The position numbers and the translations under genes were made by a program. From Desulfopila aestuarii DSM 18488 (GTDB lineage Bacteria > Desulfobacterota > Desulfobulbia > Desulfobulbales > Desulfocapsaceae), in contig NZ_FRFE01000006.1 in assembly GCF_900143695.1 (NCBI RefSeq), forward strand, positions 62,001-126,000: a stretch of 64,000 bases of DNA, written 5' to 3'. Position 1 is the first letter of the stretch. Each line of letters starts with the position of its first letter. Below, one piece after another: positions 17,240 to 26,484 of the stretch. Below the pieces are notes generated by a model, which worked only from the letters and a program-made list of their open reading frames with translations, had not been told where the DNA came from and did no database searches.

Positions 17240-18991
17240 TTGCTAACAAAAAACATGACCGCTCACCAGAACCCAAAAACTGTCTTTCCGACGCCCCGTC
17301 TCTCTTTTCGCACGTCGCGAACGGTTATCGGACTCCTGCTGGCCACAGTCATTCTCGCTATACTGCTGACATTTTCTACCATTGAAAATATTGATCGTGC
17401 CGAAAACCACATGCGGAATTTTCTTATCGAAAAGGCGGAGGCAATCGTGCACGTTCTCGAAGCGGGCAGTAAAACCTCAGCCATCCACATGATGCGAAGC
17501 GGCAACCCTCTCCACACCCTTCTGGCTGAGAGCAGTAAGGAAGACGATCTGGTATTTATTCGGGTTGTCGATAAAAGTGGAAATGTCATAGATGAGGCAG
17601 GCTCTCCCTCCCAGATAGTACTGTCAACCTCCAACCTGACAAGCATACTCAATGAGGGAAGCATACTCACCCAGCTAGATCGGGATAATGCCACGTTTAT
17701 CGTCTCAAAAGCTTTTGACTCTCAATTTCATATCATGAATATGCACATGATGCATGACGTGAACACCACGACTGCCGGCGGTCGGCCTGCTGAAAATACC
17801 TATGTAATATCTATTGGCCTTCTCACCAGAAATTTCGATGCAGCCAGGAAACAGGATGTACACCACGCCATGTTTATGGGTGCCCTTCTCTTTCTCGTCG
17901 GCAGTGCCGGACTTTACTTTGTTTTTCTGTATCAGGATGCACGGGTTGCAAAATCCTCGCTCGCCAATATGAGACTCTACACGGAATCCATCATCGAAAG
18001 TATTCCGGTTGGCCTGATAACCCTTGATTCAGATGGCAGAATCGTTTCCTGCAACCATAATGGGGAAGAGTTGTTCGGCAGATCCTTTGAAACACTTCGA
18101 GAAAAAAATATTCTGGAACTTCTGCCTTCCACCTCGCACTATCTCACGTCAAACTGTGACACAGCATCTGAACATGCCACTGAATATACAACGGCAGAGG
18201 GTCAGGCTCTTCCCATCCGCCTTAGCTGCTCATCATTGTTGAATCACGAAGGATCAGTAATTGGCAAGGTACTCATTATCAAGGACATGAGTTCAATCCG
18301 CGACATGGAGATGCAGCTTGAACGCTCCAGAAAGCTTGCCGCTTTAGGGAAAATGGCAACGGGTATAGCCCACGAAATCCGCAATCCGCTCGGCACGCTC
18401 CGCGGCTTTGCTCAATTTTTCGGCAATCAGGCAACCACTATCATGGAAAAGCAATATGCCGACCTGATGGTCAGTGAAGTGGATCGGCTCAATCAGACCG
18501 TTTCAGGTCTGCTGCAATTCGCCCGCCCCCGTGAATTACATTTACAGGACATTTCCATTGATGACCTGTTTGCCAAGACCATCGTCCTTATGAACCCCGA
18601 TTTTATCGACAGCAGGCTACACTTCACCTGCAGTCGTGATACCGGGATAATCCTCAATGCAGACCCAGACCTTCTACTCCAGGTTTTGCTTAATCTGCTG
18701 AAAAACAGTATCCATGCAACACCCTCCGGAGGCGAAATCACCCTGCTTGCCGAAGAGGAAAAATCCCATATCAGGATATCAGTAACCGATACCGGGCGCG
18801 GAATGACCGAAAAGGAACGCGATCAGATGTTCGACCCCTTCTTTTCCACCGGCAAAACCGGAACAGGACTAGGCCTGGCAGTCAGCCATCAGATCATCGA
18901 ACAGCACAACGGTTTCTTTGAAGTACGGACAGCTCCGGATAATGGCTCCACGATAACCATAATCCTTCCCAAGAAATCAGGAGAAAAATAA
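17240..18991 (+). CDS. ZraS/HydH-like sensor histidine kinase
   Basis: A 583-residue membrane sensor kinase. Two membrane helices (about 28-52 and 208-230) flank a periplasmic domain of about 150 residues containing His/Met stretches (HIMNMHMMHDVN) that could bind metal. A PAS domain (about 245-355) and kinase core follow: H-box ATGIAHEIRNPLGTLRGF, N-box LLNLLKNSIHATP, DTGRGM and GTGLGLA. The frame opens at TTG (17240), preceded at good spacing by CGGGAT; an ATG five codons later (17255) has no close Shine-Dalgarno. The gene is one base from the sigma-54 activator and diverges from cusCBA, so metal stress is the likely signal. Confidence 0.9.
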   Translation: MLTKNMTAHQNPKTVFPTPRLSFRTSRTVIGLLLATVILAILLTFSTIENIDRAENHMRNFLIEKAEAIVHVLEAGSKTSAIHMMRSGNPLHTLLAESSKEDDLVFIRVVDKSGNVIDEAGSPSQIVLSTSNLTSILNEGSILTQLDRDNATFIVSKAFDSQFHIMNMHMMHDVNTTTAGGRPAENTYVISIGLLTRNFDAARKQDVHHAMFMGALLFLVGSAGLYFVFLYQDARVAKSSLANMRLYTESIIESIPVGLITLDSDGRIVSCNHNGEELFGRSFETLREKNILELLPSTSHYLTSNCDTASEHATEYTTAEGQALPIRLSCSSLLNHEGSVIGKVLIIKDMSSIRDMEMQLERSRKLAALGKMATGIAHEIRNPLGTLRGFAQFFGNQATTIMEKQYADLMVSEVDRLNQTVSGLLQFARPRELHLQDISIDDLFAKTIVLMNPDFIDSRLHFTCSRDTGIILNADPDLLLQVLLNLLKNSIHATPSGGEITLLAEEEKSHIRISVTDTGRGMTEKERDQMFDPFFSTGKTGTGLGLAVSHQIIEQHNGFFEVRTAPDNGSTITIILPKKSGEK

Positions 18992-18992
18992 C

Positions 18993-20354
18993 ATGCTCAA
19001 ACAACAGGCGGTGATTCTTCTGGTGGACGACGACATTGCCCACCGGACAATGCTCAAGGTCAATCTTGTCAAAGAAGGGTTTATGGTAGTCGAACTCGGT
19101 GATGGCGATGAGGTGCTGCCGTTTCTTACAGCTAACCACGTCGACCTCCTGTTATTGGACCTGAAAATGACCCGCATGGACGGTATCACCACCCTGTCAA
19201 CAATGTTACAGGCAGGCTACACCATCCCGGTCATCGTCCTTACCGCCTTTTCCTCGGTTGAAAGTGCCGTTCTTGCCATGAAACGTGGAGCCTTTGATTA
19301 CATCACGAAGCCGGTTGACATTGAAGAGCTGAAGCTGGCCATTTCGCGAGCGCTGAATTTTAGGGTATTGTCGGTTGAGAACGAGGCCCTGAAAACGCGA
19401 CTTGACGAGAAGTTCGGTTTCGACAATATCATCGGCAGCAGTCCCGCCATGCAGGAGATGTTTGCAACTCTCTCCATGGTGGCACCATCAGATGGCACCG
19501 TGCTCATCACTGGTGAATCCGGCACTGGCAAGGAACTGATTGCCAACGCTCTGCACCACAAAAGCCAGAGGAAAAACGGCCCTTTTATCAAATTGAATTG
19601 TGCAGCACTCCATGAAAACCTCTTGGAGAGTGAACTTTTTGGCCATGAAGCAGGATCGTTCACCGGTGCCTCGTCACGGAGGAAAGGACGCTTCGAACTC
19701 GCCCATCGAGGCACCTTGTTCCTTGACGAGATCGGGGACATGAGCCCGGCCACCCAGGCGAAGGTGTTACGTGTTCTTCAAGACGGTACTTTCGAGCGGG
19801 TAGGTGGTACTGAAACGATCACAGTCGATGTGCGACTCGTTGCCGCCACGCATAAAAATCTACGGGCGATGATCGATACCGGGGAGTTTCGGCAAGATCT
19901 CTTTTTCCGGCTCTCTGTCGTTCCCATTCATCTACCGCCACTTCGGGAACGAGCGATCGATATCCCTGAACTGTCGAGACATTTCCTCAATCGTTACTCG
20001 AAGAAAAACAGAAAAGACATCAAGGGATTCCATCCGGAAGTTTTCAGCCTCCTCATGCAATATGAATGGCCTGGAAATATCCGCGAGTTGGAAAATACCA
20101 TCGAGCGGGCTGTTATCCTCTGTATGGGAGAGCAGATAACCCCTCACGAACTGCCGCCCCAGTTTTTCTCTGATGCCACTATACCTCAAAGAACCCTTGA
20201 TGGCAGAAGCGAATTCACCCTTCGTGATCTTGAGCGTGAAGCCATTAAGGCAACGCTAAGCCAAACCGGCAACAATAAAAGCCTCACAGCCAAAAAGCTC
20301 GGGATTGCCCGTCAGACTCTACTGAATAAAATCAAAGAGTTCGGACTGGAATAG
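18993..20354 (+). CDS. Sigma-54-dependent response regulator (ZraR/NtrC type)
   Basis: A 453-residue enhancer-binding protein. The receiver (about 5-120) has DDD, phospho-acceptor Asp in LLLLDLKMTRMDG, Thr in VIVLTAFSS and Lys in YITKPVDIEEL. The AAA+ domain (about 145-380) has Walker A GESGTGKE, Walker B LFLDEIGD and the sigma-54 contact loop, which reads GSFTGA instead of the usual GAFTGA while keeping the Phe and Thr that matter. A Fis-type helix-turn-helix ends the protein (SLTAKKLGIARQTLLNKIK). It is the expected partner of the kinase at 17240 and the expected activator of the -24/-12 promoters at 16782 and 20695. Confidence 0.94.
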   Translation: MLKQQAVILLVDDDIAHRTMLKVNLVKEGFMVVELGDGDEVLPFLTANHVDLLLLDLKMTRMDGITTLSTMLQAGYTIPVIVLTAFSSVESAVLAMKRGAFDYITKPVDIEELKLAISRALNFRVLSVENEALKTRLDEKFGFDNIIGSSPAMQEMFATLSMVAPSDGTVLITGESGTGKELIANALHHKSQRKNGPFIKLNCAALHENLLESELFGHEAGSFTGASSRRKGRFELAHRGTLFLDEIGDMSPATQAKVLRVLQDGTFERVGGTETITVDVRLVAATHKNLRAMIDTGEFRQDLFFRLSVVPIHLPPLRERAIDIPELSRHFLNRYSKKNRKDIKGFHPEVFSLLMQYEWPGNIRELENTIERAVILCMGEQITPHELPPQFFSDATIPQRTLDGRSEFTLRDLEREAIKATLSQTGNNKSLTAKKLGIARQTLLNKIKEFGLE

Positions 20355-20780
20355 TCGCGCCATCCATCTTCAAAATCCCCACATTTTTCTGCCAATCGTT
20401 ACTCTCTCGATGAGCATAAGTGAAGAATACGAGGTATCAACATTCGATGAAGTGATATCAGGTATCCAATATCCGGATTACTGCACGTTACAATCGAATG
20501 CAGTTCCCTCTCCCCTTTTTTCTTGAAATAAGAAGTCGCTGTCTCATTCTTATCCAATCGCCCCAACCCTGCTGTTGTACTGATGTCTAAAAATTGGGCA
20601 GTCAAGATTGAGACGAGACCAATCGCGCTTACTTAAAGTATTATTTCAACGCAATATCAGTACATTGAATCATCGCCACCCATATTGACCGAACTGGCAC
20701 AACTCCTGCTAGCAGTACTATAGAATACAAAGACCTGCCGGATAGGCTGGCTAACACACAACAGCATCAAGGAGTGTATC
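20355..20780. other. Leader/promoter region of the ZraP-like gene
   Basis: This 426-base region has no convincing gene. Its 3' part carries a sigma-54 promoter (20695-20710). The rest is presumably enhancer and spacer sequence; a pyrimidine-rich run occurs near 20508-20520. Confidence 0.5.
20695..20710 (+). promoter_or_regulatory. Sigma-54 (-24/-12) promoter for the ZraP-like gene
   Basis: TGGCACAACTCCTGCT has a perfect -24 TGGCAC, exact GG-N10-GC spacing and CTGCT at -12 (one change from TTGCT). It lies 71 bases before the start codon of the ZraP-like gene at 20781. Together with 16782-16797 it implies one sigma-54 regulon at this locus. Confidence 0.75.
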
Positions 20781-21191
20781 ATGAAAAAGATTCTTATCAG
20801 CTCGGTTTTGATCATCGGTCTTGCCACAGGTTTAGCCTTTGCTCATGGAAACAATTGGGGTGGCCATATGATGAGTGGTGGCAACTATGGCATGATGGGC
20901 GGAATGGGGAGTGGTATGATGGGACCGCAGATGATGGATGGTAACGGTTACGGAGACTGCCCAGGCGCTGCATGGTATGGAAGAGATGAAGAATCGCAGA
21001 AAAACTATCAGGAATACCTCGACAAGACCACCGATCTCCGGAAACAAATGAATGATCTGCGTTTCGACTATATGGAGGCTTACCGCACGCCTAATGCCGA
21101 CAAGGCAACGTTGTTAAAAATCGAACAGCAAATGAATGATCTCCGTTTGAAAATGCTCGATATTGAAAAGCAGATAGAACCCGCAAAATAG
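20781..21191 (+). CDS. ZraP/Spy-like periplasmic metal-stress protein
   Basis: A 136-residue secreted protein. The signal peptide ends at LAFA-HG, followed by a Gly/Met/His-rich linker (HMMSGGNYGMMGGMGSGMMG) and a C-terminal helical part (about 75-133) with two similar segments, LRKQMNDLRFDYMEAY and IEQQMNDLRLKMLDIEKQ, typical of the CpxP/Spy/ZraP family. ZraP is a periplasmic zinc-binding chaperone that also tempers ZraS signalling in enterobacteria. The ATG has AAGGAG just upstream. The separate sigma-54 promoter next to a ZraSR-like pair supports the same arrangement here, with the Met-rich linker suggesting copper as well as zinc. Confidence 0.85.
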   Translation: MKKILISSVLIIGLATGLAFAHGNNWGGHMMSGGNYGMMGGMGSGMMGPQMMDGNGYGDCPGAAWYGRDEESQKNYQEYLDKTTDLRKQMNDLRFDYMEAYRTPNADKATLLKIEQQMNDLRLKMLDIEKQIEPAK

Positions 21192-21345
21192 GCAGCTGCA
21201 TGTTTGCCCGCTGGTAGCCCCTCATTTCGATGGGGTTACCGGCATATCACATCAGCCTTCCCTGAGATAACTATCTGGTTGCCCCAAAAACGCATTGGGA
21301 GATGGACAGCTTCAGAACAACCGCTCATGTATCCCCCAGCACATC

Positions 21346-21987
21346 TTATTCCGTGTGCTGAATACAGAGCAGAACCCCATCCCTGTGGTAGACCGAAGCA
21401 CTCTCTGCTTCCATGAGGTTGCTCACGCCTCTACTTGATCCGAAACGAATTGTATGTCCGGTAAGGGGATAGCGAAAACCGCTGAGTGTCACGCCTTCAG
21501 CATCCCCACCGAGCGGCAGCAGTGAAACCATAATGCCATGACGGTTTACAACACTATGCTCCCGGCCCGAATGTAAAATATGCATCCGACACCCACTACC
21601 AACGAGAGAGACATCGATTTTGCGATACTTCTCCTGGGCTGCGAGCATGATATTGGCCATGCTCATATCCCAACGACCTCCGAGCGCACCCAATAGGCAG
21701 ACCTGCTGCGCACCTTTTTCACCAGCGAGGTCGAGAGCGAGTTCAAGATCGGTCGCGTTCTTGTGAACAGGGTGACGATATATCTCCACCCCTTCCCTTT
21801 CATAGTACTCAAGGAGCTCCCTGCCAATAGAATCAAAATCACCTAACGCAACATGAGGTAGAATACCTGCACTTGCGCAATGCACAGCCCCACCATCGGC
21901 GGCAATGATGAGATCGGCCGTTTCAACAAGGCTCGGAAACTCTGGAAATACATCAAAATTACCGTTGGCGAAAATAAGGGTCTGCAT
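21346..21987 (-). CDS. Thiamine pyrophosphokinase
   Basis: A 213-residue enzyme that phosphorylates thiamine to thiamine diphosphate with ATP. N-terminal catalytic motifs are visible: AADGGAVHC, LGDFDSIG, the Lys/Asp motif HKNATDLELAL and GGRWDM. The C-terminal beta-rich thiamine-binding part contains SLLPLGGDAEGVTLSGFRYPL and SRGVSNLM. It is the last gene of the TPP-riboswitch operon, 12 bases after the ABC ATPase gene, so imported thiamine is converted directly to the cofactor that shuts the riboswitch. Confidence 0.9.
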   Translation of the reverse strand: MQTLIFANGNFDVFPEFPSLVETADLIIAADGGAVHCASAGILPHVALGDFDSIGRELLEYYEREGVEIYRHPVHKNATDLELALDLAGEKGAQQVCLLGALGGRWDMSMANIMLAAQEKYRKIDVSLVGSGCRMHILHSGREHSVVNRHGIMVSLLPLGGDAEGVTLSGFRYPLTGHTIRFGSSRGVSNLMEAESASVYHRDGVLLCIQHTE

Positions 21988-21999
21988 GTTTTTATTCTC

Positions 22000-23103
22000 T
22001 CAGGATTCGTCTGTCAGCAGCACAAGTGACGCAGGGTTGAGGCAAAGGCGCACCGGTTCTTCAGGCATAGGCGGCACGGGATCTATTGGCAGGTAAAATG
22101 TCAATAGTTCACCGTTTGCATCAACTGTCAGCCGGTAGGCGCCACCAAGGAATCGGCTGGCAATGACCACACCTGAAATCTGTGGCAATGCTTCCGACGG
22201 TGCCGCGGTGTCGGCAAGCCGCGCACCTTCCGGGCGCAGCAAAAGCGTCACAGGTCTTGATTGGATGTGGTTTTCATCTGGCGGTATGACGGTATCCAAG
22301 TAACCGAATGGGCCATGAAAGCGGCCACCATCATCCAGAACCCCTTTCACCAGGTTCTCAAAACCAAGAAACCTTGCAACAACGTTTGAGGCGGGAAATC
22401 GGTAGAGTCGCTCCGGGCTGTCAAACTGATGCAAAATACCATCATGCAATACCGCAACCTTATCGGCAACACTGAAAGCCTCAGCCTGATCATGGGTGAC
22501 AAAGATCGCGGTAACTCCCAGCTTCTTTAAAATGGTGCGGATTTCGCCGGTAAGTCGGTCGCGCAAGGTTCGGTCGAGTGACCCGAGAGGTTCGTCAAGC
22601 AGCAGCAATTGTGGCTCTGGTGCCAGGCTTCTGGCCAGGGCCACTCGCTGACGTTCACCACCGGATAGCTGGTCGATAGTACGGTCGCCGAATCCTGTAA
22701 GCCCCACCAGCTCCAGCATTACAGCAATCTTTTTTTCCTGCTCCCTGGCTGGCATTTTCTGCATTTCCAGGCCAAAAGCTATATTCTGACGTACTGTCTT
22801 GTGCGGGAAAAGGGCATATTCCTGAAACATCATCCCTATTTTTCGCAAATGCGGCGGCACATCCCGCAAATCCCTGCCCTTAAAGATGATGGAACCGGAT
22901 TCCAGCGGCTCAAGACCAGCCAATACCCGTAGCAGCGTCGTTTTTCCGGAACCTGAAGGCCCAAGTAGACAGAGAATTTCCCCCTCTTCTAGAGTGAAAC
23001 TTACGTTCTGCAGCAATGGCTCTCCATCATAATGATTAGAGAGATTTCGCACTGCGAAAAGGGTGTTTTCCTCAACCATTTTGCTCACCATCTTTTCCGT
23101 CAA
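22000..23103 (-). CDS. thiQ: Thiamine ABC transporter ATP-binding protein
   Basis: A 367-residue ATPase with Walker A GPSGSGKTTLLRVLAGL, Q-loop MMFQEYALFPH, signature LSGGERQRVALARSL, Walker B LLLLDEPLGSLD and switch His VTHDQAEAF. A C-terminal TOBE-type domain (about 250-360) makes it longer than enterobacterial ThiQ (about 230) and closer in build to PotA/CysA ATPases. The specificity call therefore rests on the operon. The TTG start at 23103 overlaps the permease stop (TTGA) and has AAGGGGG at good spacing; ATG at 23091 is the alternative. Confidence 0.85.
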   Translation of the reverse strand: MTEKMVSKMVEENTLFAVRNLSNHYDGEPLLQNVSFTLEEGEILCLLGPSGSGKTTLLRVLAGLEPLESGSIIFKGRDLRDVPPHLRKIGMMFQEYALFPHKTVRQNIAFGLEMQKMPAREQEKKIAVMLELVGLTGFGDRTIDQLSGGERQRVALARSLAPEPQLLLLDEPLGSLDRTLRDRLTGEIRTILKKLGVTAIFVTHDQAEAFSVADKVAVLHDGILHQFDSPERLYRFPASNVVARFLGFENLVKGVLDDGGRFHGPFGYLDTVIPPDENHIQSRPVTLLLRPEGARLADTAAPSEALPQISGVVIASRFLGGAYRLTVDANGELLTFYLPIDPVPPMPEEPVRLCLNPASLVLLTDES

Positions 23104-24806
23104 TGTAGCGCCCCCTTCCGGTACGAATCAAGCCTGCCTAAAAGCCAGAAGCCAGAACATGTCACCAGCATCAGGATAGTGCTCATGGCCATAGCCTGTC
23201 CGTAGTTCATTTCACCCGGTTGCCCTAGAAACCTGAATATCGCAACTGGCATGGTCGGAGTGTGAGGCCGGGTTACAAAGGCCGAGGCTCCGAACTCACC
23301 CATACTGATGGAGAAAGCGAAGACCGCACCTACAAGAATTGCCCTGGTGATAAGGGGCAGATCTATTTTCCGCCATACAACCAGGGGGGATGCACCAAGC
23401 AGCGATGCAGCCTCCCTCAAGGTATGGGGAATCTGTCTGATGGATGGTAAAATACAGCGAATCACGAAGGGAAAGGCCACCAACGCATGGGCAATGGGCA
23501 CCAGGGCCAGGGAATCCCGCAGGTTGAGTGGGGGGCGGTTCAAGGTGATAATATAGCCAAATCCCAGGGTCACTGCCGAGGTGGCAAGCGGCAGCATGAT
23601 TAGTGCGTCCCACAGCGACCGCTGCCGACTGTCACCGGATGCTATGAAGGTTGCAGCGAGCAATCCCAAAATAACTGCCAGTACCATGGCCGCCAAGCCA
23701 AAACCGACACTGTTTTTTACAGCGCTTATCGGCTCGACGAAAAACACTGACTTGGCCTGGCTGGTGAATAGCGCGTTATAGAAGGCCAGAGTAAGACCAT
23801 CCTCACCAACAAATGATCGAATCACCAGAGCCAGTAGCGGGATAACCATGAGTAATAGCATAAACGCGACATTCGACCCAACCAGTAGTTTCTGGCTGCC
23901 GGTTCCGGGCTGGATAGCCTCACCCATCGCGGTATCCGAATAGAAGCCGGATTTGGTTTTCCTATCTAGCCGGGCATAGAAATACATCAGGAGAAAATTG
24001 ATACCGATCTGGATAAGCGACAGCACCGCTGCCATGGGCAGGTTAAACAACTGCACCGCCTGGCGATAAATTTCCACCTCGATGGTTGCATAACTGGGGC
24101 CGCCCAGAATCAATACTACCCCAAAACTGGTAAAACAGAAGATAAAAACCAGCAATGCAGCAGAACCTATAGCAGGCAAAAGCAAAGGAAAAGTGATGCG
24201 TTGAAAGGTCTGCCAGGGGGATGCCCCCAGCATCCGTGCCGCCGCTGACAAACTGCGATCAAGTCCTGCCCAGTAACCACCGACAATTCGAAGCACCAGT
24301 GCGTAGTTGTAAAAGACATGGGCGAGGAGAAAAAAGGACACGGTCTGGTCAAGCTTGATTGGCGGGGTAGTCAGATCCAATATGGTCATGAGCCAACTGT
24401 TCACCAGACCGTTATTACCAAGCAAAGCCCTGAAGGCAGCGGCAGTGACCACGGTTGGTAGGACAAAGGGTACAGTCGTAAGCGCCTGCAGCAGATTCTT
24501 ACCAGGGAATGTGAATCTGGCAAAGACGTATGCACCCGGCAGGGCAACGGCAAGCGTCAGCAATGTTGACAGCGTCGCCTGCCAGGTGGTGAACCATATG
24601 ATCCGCCCGAATACCGGGCTATGGAATATCCGGCGCAGCTGGTCCGGCTGCCAGCTGCCATCCGGCAAGAAACTTAACGTGACGATTTTGGCCAACGGAT
24701 AAAAATAAAATAACACCAGAAAGAGCAAAGGCAGAACAAGCAGCGCCCAATGCAGTATTTTGGGAGGTCGCAAGCGCCCTGCTCGTTCATCTGTTGAGCC
24801 GTTCAT
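23100..24806 (-). CDS. thiP: Thiamine ABC transporter permease
   Basis: A fused two-domain permease of 568 residues with about twelve membrane helices. Each half carries the EAA loop that contacts the ATPase: AARMLGASPWQTFQRITFPL in the first half and EAASLLGASPLVVWRKIDLP in the second. This duplicated FbpB/ThiP-type layout fits the length of ThiP. ATG 24806 is preferred over a TTG two codons earlier because of spacing from GCGGA. It lies 20 bases after thiB. Confidence 0.88.
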   Translation of the reverse strand: MNGSTDERAGRLRPPKILHWALLVLPLLFLVLFYFYPLAKIVTLSFLPDGSWQPDQLRRIFHSPVFGRIIWFTTWQATLSTLLTLAVALPGAYVFARFTFPGKNLLQALTTVPFVLPTVVTAAAFRALLGNNGLVNSWLMTILDLTTPPIKLDQTVSFFLLAHVFYNYALVLRIVGGYWAGLDRSLSAAARMLGASPWQTFQRITFPLLLPAIGSAALLVFIFCFTSFGVVLILGGPSYATIEVEIYRQAVQLFNLPMAAVLSLIQIGINFLLMYFYARLDRKTKSGFYSDTAMGEAIQPGTGSQKLLVGSNVAFMLLLMVIPLLALVIRSFVGEDGLTLAFYNALFTSQAKSVFFVEPISAVKNSVGFGLAAMVLAVILGLLAATFIASGDSRQRSLWDALIMLPLATSAVTLGFGYIITLNRPPLNLRDSLALVPIAHALVAFPFVIRCILPSIRQIPHTLREAASLLGASPLVVWRKIDLPLITRAILVGAVFAFSISMGEFGASAFVTRPHTPTMPVAIFRFLGQPGEMNYGQAMAMSTILMLVTCSGFWLLGRLDSYRKGALH

Positions 24807-24826
24807 CGTCAATTCCGCTCAGTTTT

Positions 24827-25873
24827 TCAGCGCAGTACCGTATCTGTCCACGCCTCGATCCAGACGTTGCGCTTCTCTTCAATGGCAGCGGGGTCTACAG
24901 TGACAGGTTTATCGGCAACCGTCGCATATTTCATAAAAACCTCCGGTAATTTGGCCTGATCATTTGCCGGAAAGACAAACATCTGCAGAGGAATGTCCTC
25001 TTGTAAATCTTTGCCGAGCATGAAATCCACAAACTTCTTTGCTAATTCAAGCTCCTTGGTTCCTTCCAGGATACCCACGAATTCGATCTGGCGAAAGGCA
25101 TTGCCATCGGTCACTACTGCACCAGTTGGCGCTTCTGTGAGCGGTTTTTCTGAATAGAATACTGCAGCAGGCGGGCTTGAAGCGTAGCTCACGACGATTG
25201 GCCTGTCCCCTTTTGAGGCGGCGGTGAAATGGCCGAAATAGGCATCCTCCCAGCCAGCGGTCACTAATACGTTGTTGGCACGTAATTTCTTCCAGAAATC
25301 AAGATAGCCATCCTCTCCGAACCGGCCGATGGTGGCGAGAAGAAAAGCCAGGCCTGGCGAAGAAGTGGCGGGGTTCTGCACCACGGTCAGCCCTGCATAT
25401 TCCGGTTTTGCCAGATCGGCAAGATCGGTTGGCGGCGCAATTCCTTTTTCCTGGAACCAGGCCTTATCATAGTTTAAACAGACATCACCGTAATCAACAG
25501 GCAACAGACGATTTTCAGCATCCAAACGTAAATTGGCAGGAATATGAGCCAGCATCGGCGAGTCGTATGCCTGAAAGATTCCACCCTCGATTGCCCTGGA
25601 ATAAAAGGTGTTGTCGACACCATAAAACACATCGGCCAATGGGTTGTTTTTTGATAGAATTGCTTGCACCAGGGCGGCCCCTGCATCTCCCGATTTCAGG
25701 AAACGAACTTCTACCTGGTTCTCTTTTTCAAACAGAGCGATGACCTCTTTACTGACATTGAAGCTGTCATGGGTCATGACGGTGAGAGTACTGCCGGCCC
25801 AGCCACTGGTAGCCATCATCATTGCGGCCACAGAACAGAATCCTGCCAGAATGTGTTTTACACGCTTTTTCAT
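24827..25873 (-). CDS. thiB: Thiamine ABC transporter substrate-binding protein
   Basis: A 348-residue periplasmic binding protein. The ATG at 25873 has GGAGA upstream and starts a signal peptide (MKKRVKHILAGFCSVAAMMM, cleavage near GWA-GS); the longer frame opening at a TTG abuts the riboswitch terminator and is unlikely. The mature protein begins STLTVMTHDSFNVSKEVIAL, the pattern of TbpA/ThiB proteins, and continues with DVFYGVDNTFYSRA and PVDYGDVCLNYDKAWF. It is the first gene behind the TPP riboswitch. Confidence 0.9.
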   Translation of the reverse strand: MKKRVKHILAGFCSVAAMMMATSGWAGSTLTVMTHDSFNVSKEVIALFEKENQVEVRFLKSGDAGAALVQAILSKNNPLADVFYGVDNTFYSRAIEGGIFQAYDSPMLAHIPANLRLDAENRLLPVDYGDVCLNYDKAWFQEKGIAPPTDLADLAKPEYAGLTVVQNPATSSPGLAFLLATIGRFGEDGYLDFWKKLRANNVLVTAGWEDAYFGHFTAASKGDRPIVVSYASSPPAAVFYSEKPLTEAPTGAVVTDGNAFRQIEFVGILEGTKELELAKKFVDFMLGKDLQEDIPLQMFVFPANDQAKLPEVFMKYATVADKPVTVDPAAIEEKRNVWIEAWTDTVLR

Positions 25874-25944
25874 CAATTTCTCCAATAACTCATCAGGTTG
25901 AGCATCATCGGTTTTCGAGTTTGCCAAATCCAAGAGTGAACGGC

Positions 25945-25977
25945 AAAAAAAAAGCCATCTCCGGAAAGGAGACGGCT
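25945..25977 (-). terminator. Intrinsic terminator (attenuator) of the TPP riboswitch
   Basis: On the minus strand AGCCGTCTCC, loop TTTCC, GGAGATGGCT (10 bp with one G-U pair) is followed by eight Ts. It lies directly after the TPP aptamer and before thiB, the classical layout of a riboswitch that stops transcription when TPP is bound. Confidence 0.88.
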
Positions 25978-25985
25978 GATAATTT

Positions 25986-26080
25986 GCTCTCTTCCCTCCG
26001 CCGGCATTACCCGGATCAGGTTAAGCGGTCGGGTTAGCTGATAAACCCCTCTCAGCCCGGTCCATCCGAGCTCCCGCGAT
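25986..26080 (-). ncRNA. TPP riboswitch (THI element)
   Basis: On the minus strand the conserved blocks occur in order: GGGCTGAGAGGGG, AACCCGA, TTAACCTGATCCGGGTAATG, then CCGGCGGAGGGAAGAGAG. This is the THI box almost to consensus (CTGAGA, ACCTGATCTGGNTAATNCCAGCG-AGGGA). It precedes the attenuator at 25945-25977 and the thiBPQ-pyrophosphokinase operon. Confidence 0.95.
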
Positions 26081-26316
26081 AGTGCGTCACTAATATGCCA
26101 TGTCTTCGTGGTTTGCAACAAAAAAAGCGTACATCCGCATGATTGCCGGAAAGCAATGAACTGCAAGCAACAGAAACCGAGTTTCTTCGTCAAACAGTAA
26201 AACTAGTTCTTCAGAAGCAGAAAGGGAGGAAGTTTGTCAGGAACAGCAATTATCTTTCACTGACATTTCAGTCAGCAATATTAAGATATTGCCAGGCTAA
26301 GCAATTGGAATTTATT

Positions 26317-26484
26317 TTACAATTTTCCAAACAGCCTTTTCAAGTGCTCTTCTCTTTTCTTACGATCAATGAGCTCTTGCTCACGAGCTTTAATTTCTCT
26401 TTTTTCTTCGCGAATGCCAAATGAAATGAACCAACAGTATGCACAAGCGGTCATTGCCAACAAAATACCAGTATCCAGATCCAT
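26317..26484 (-). CDS. Small single-span membrane protein (55 residues)
   Basis: The frame runs further upstream, but the segment from ATG 26484 reads like a real small protein. It has a hydrophobic helix (about residues 6-24, ILLAMTACAYCWFISFG), then a highly charged helix (REEKREIKAREQELIDRKKR) likely to form a coiled coil in the cytoplasm. AGGTG lies about nine bases before the ATG. I do not recognise a family. The layout resembles small membrane anchors or stress proteins. Confidence 0.5.
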   Translation of the reverse strand: MDLDTGILLAMTACAYCWFISFGIREEKREIKAREQELIDRKKREEHLKRLFGKL

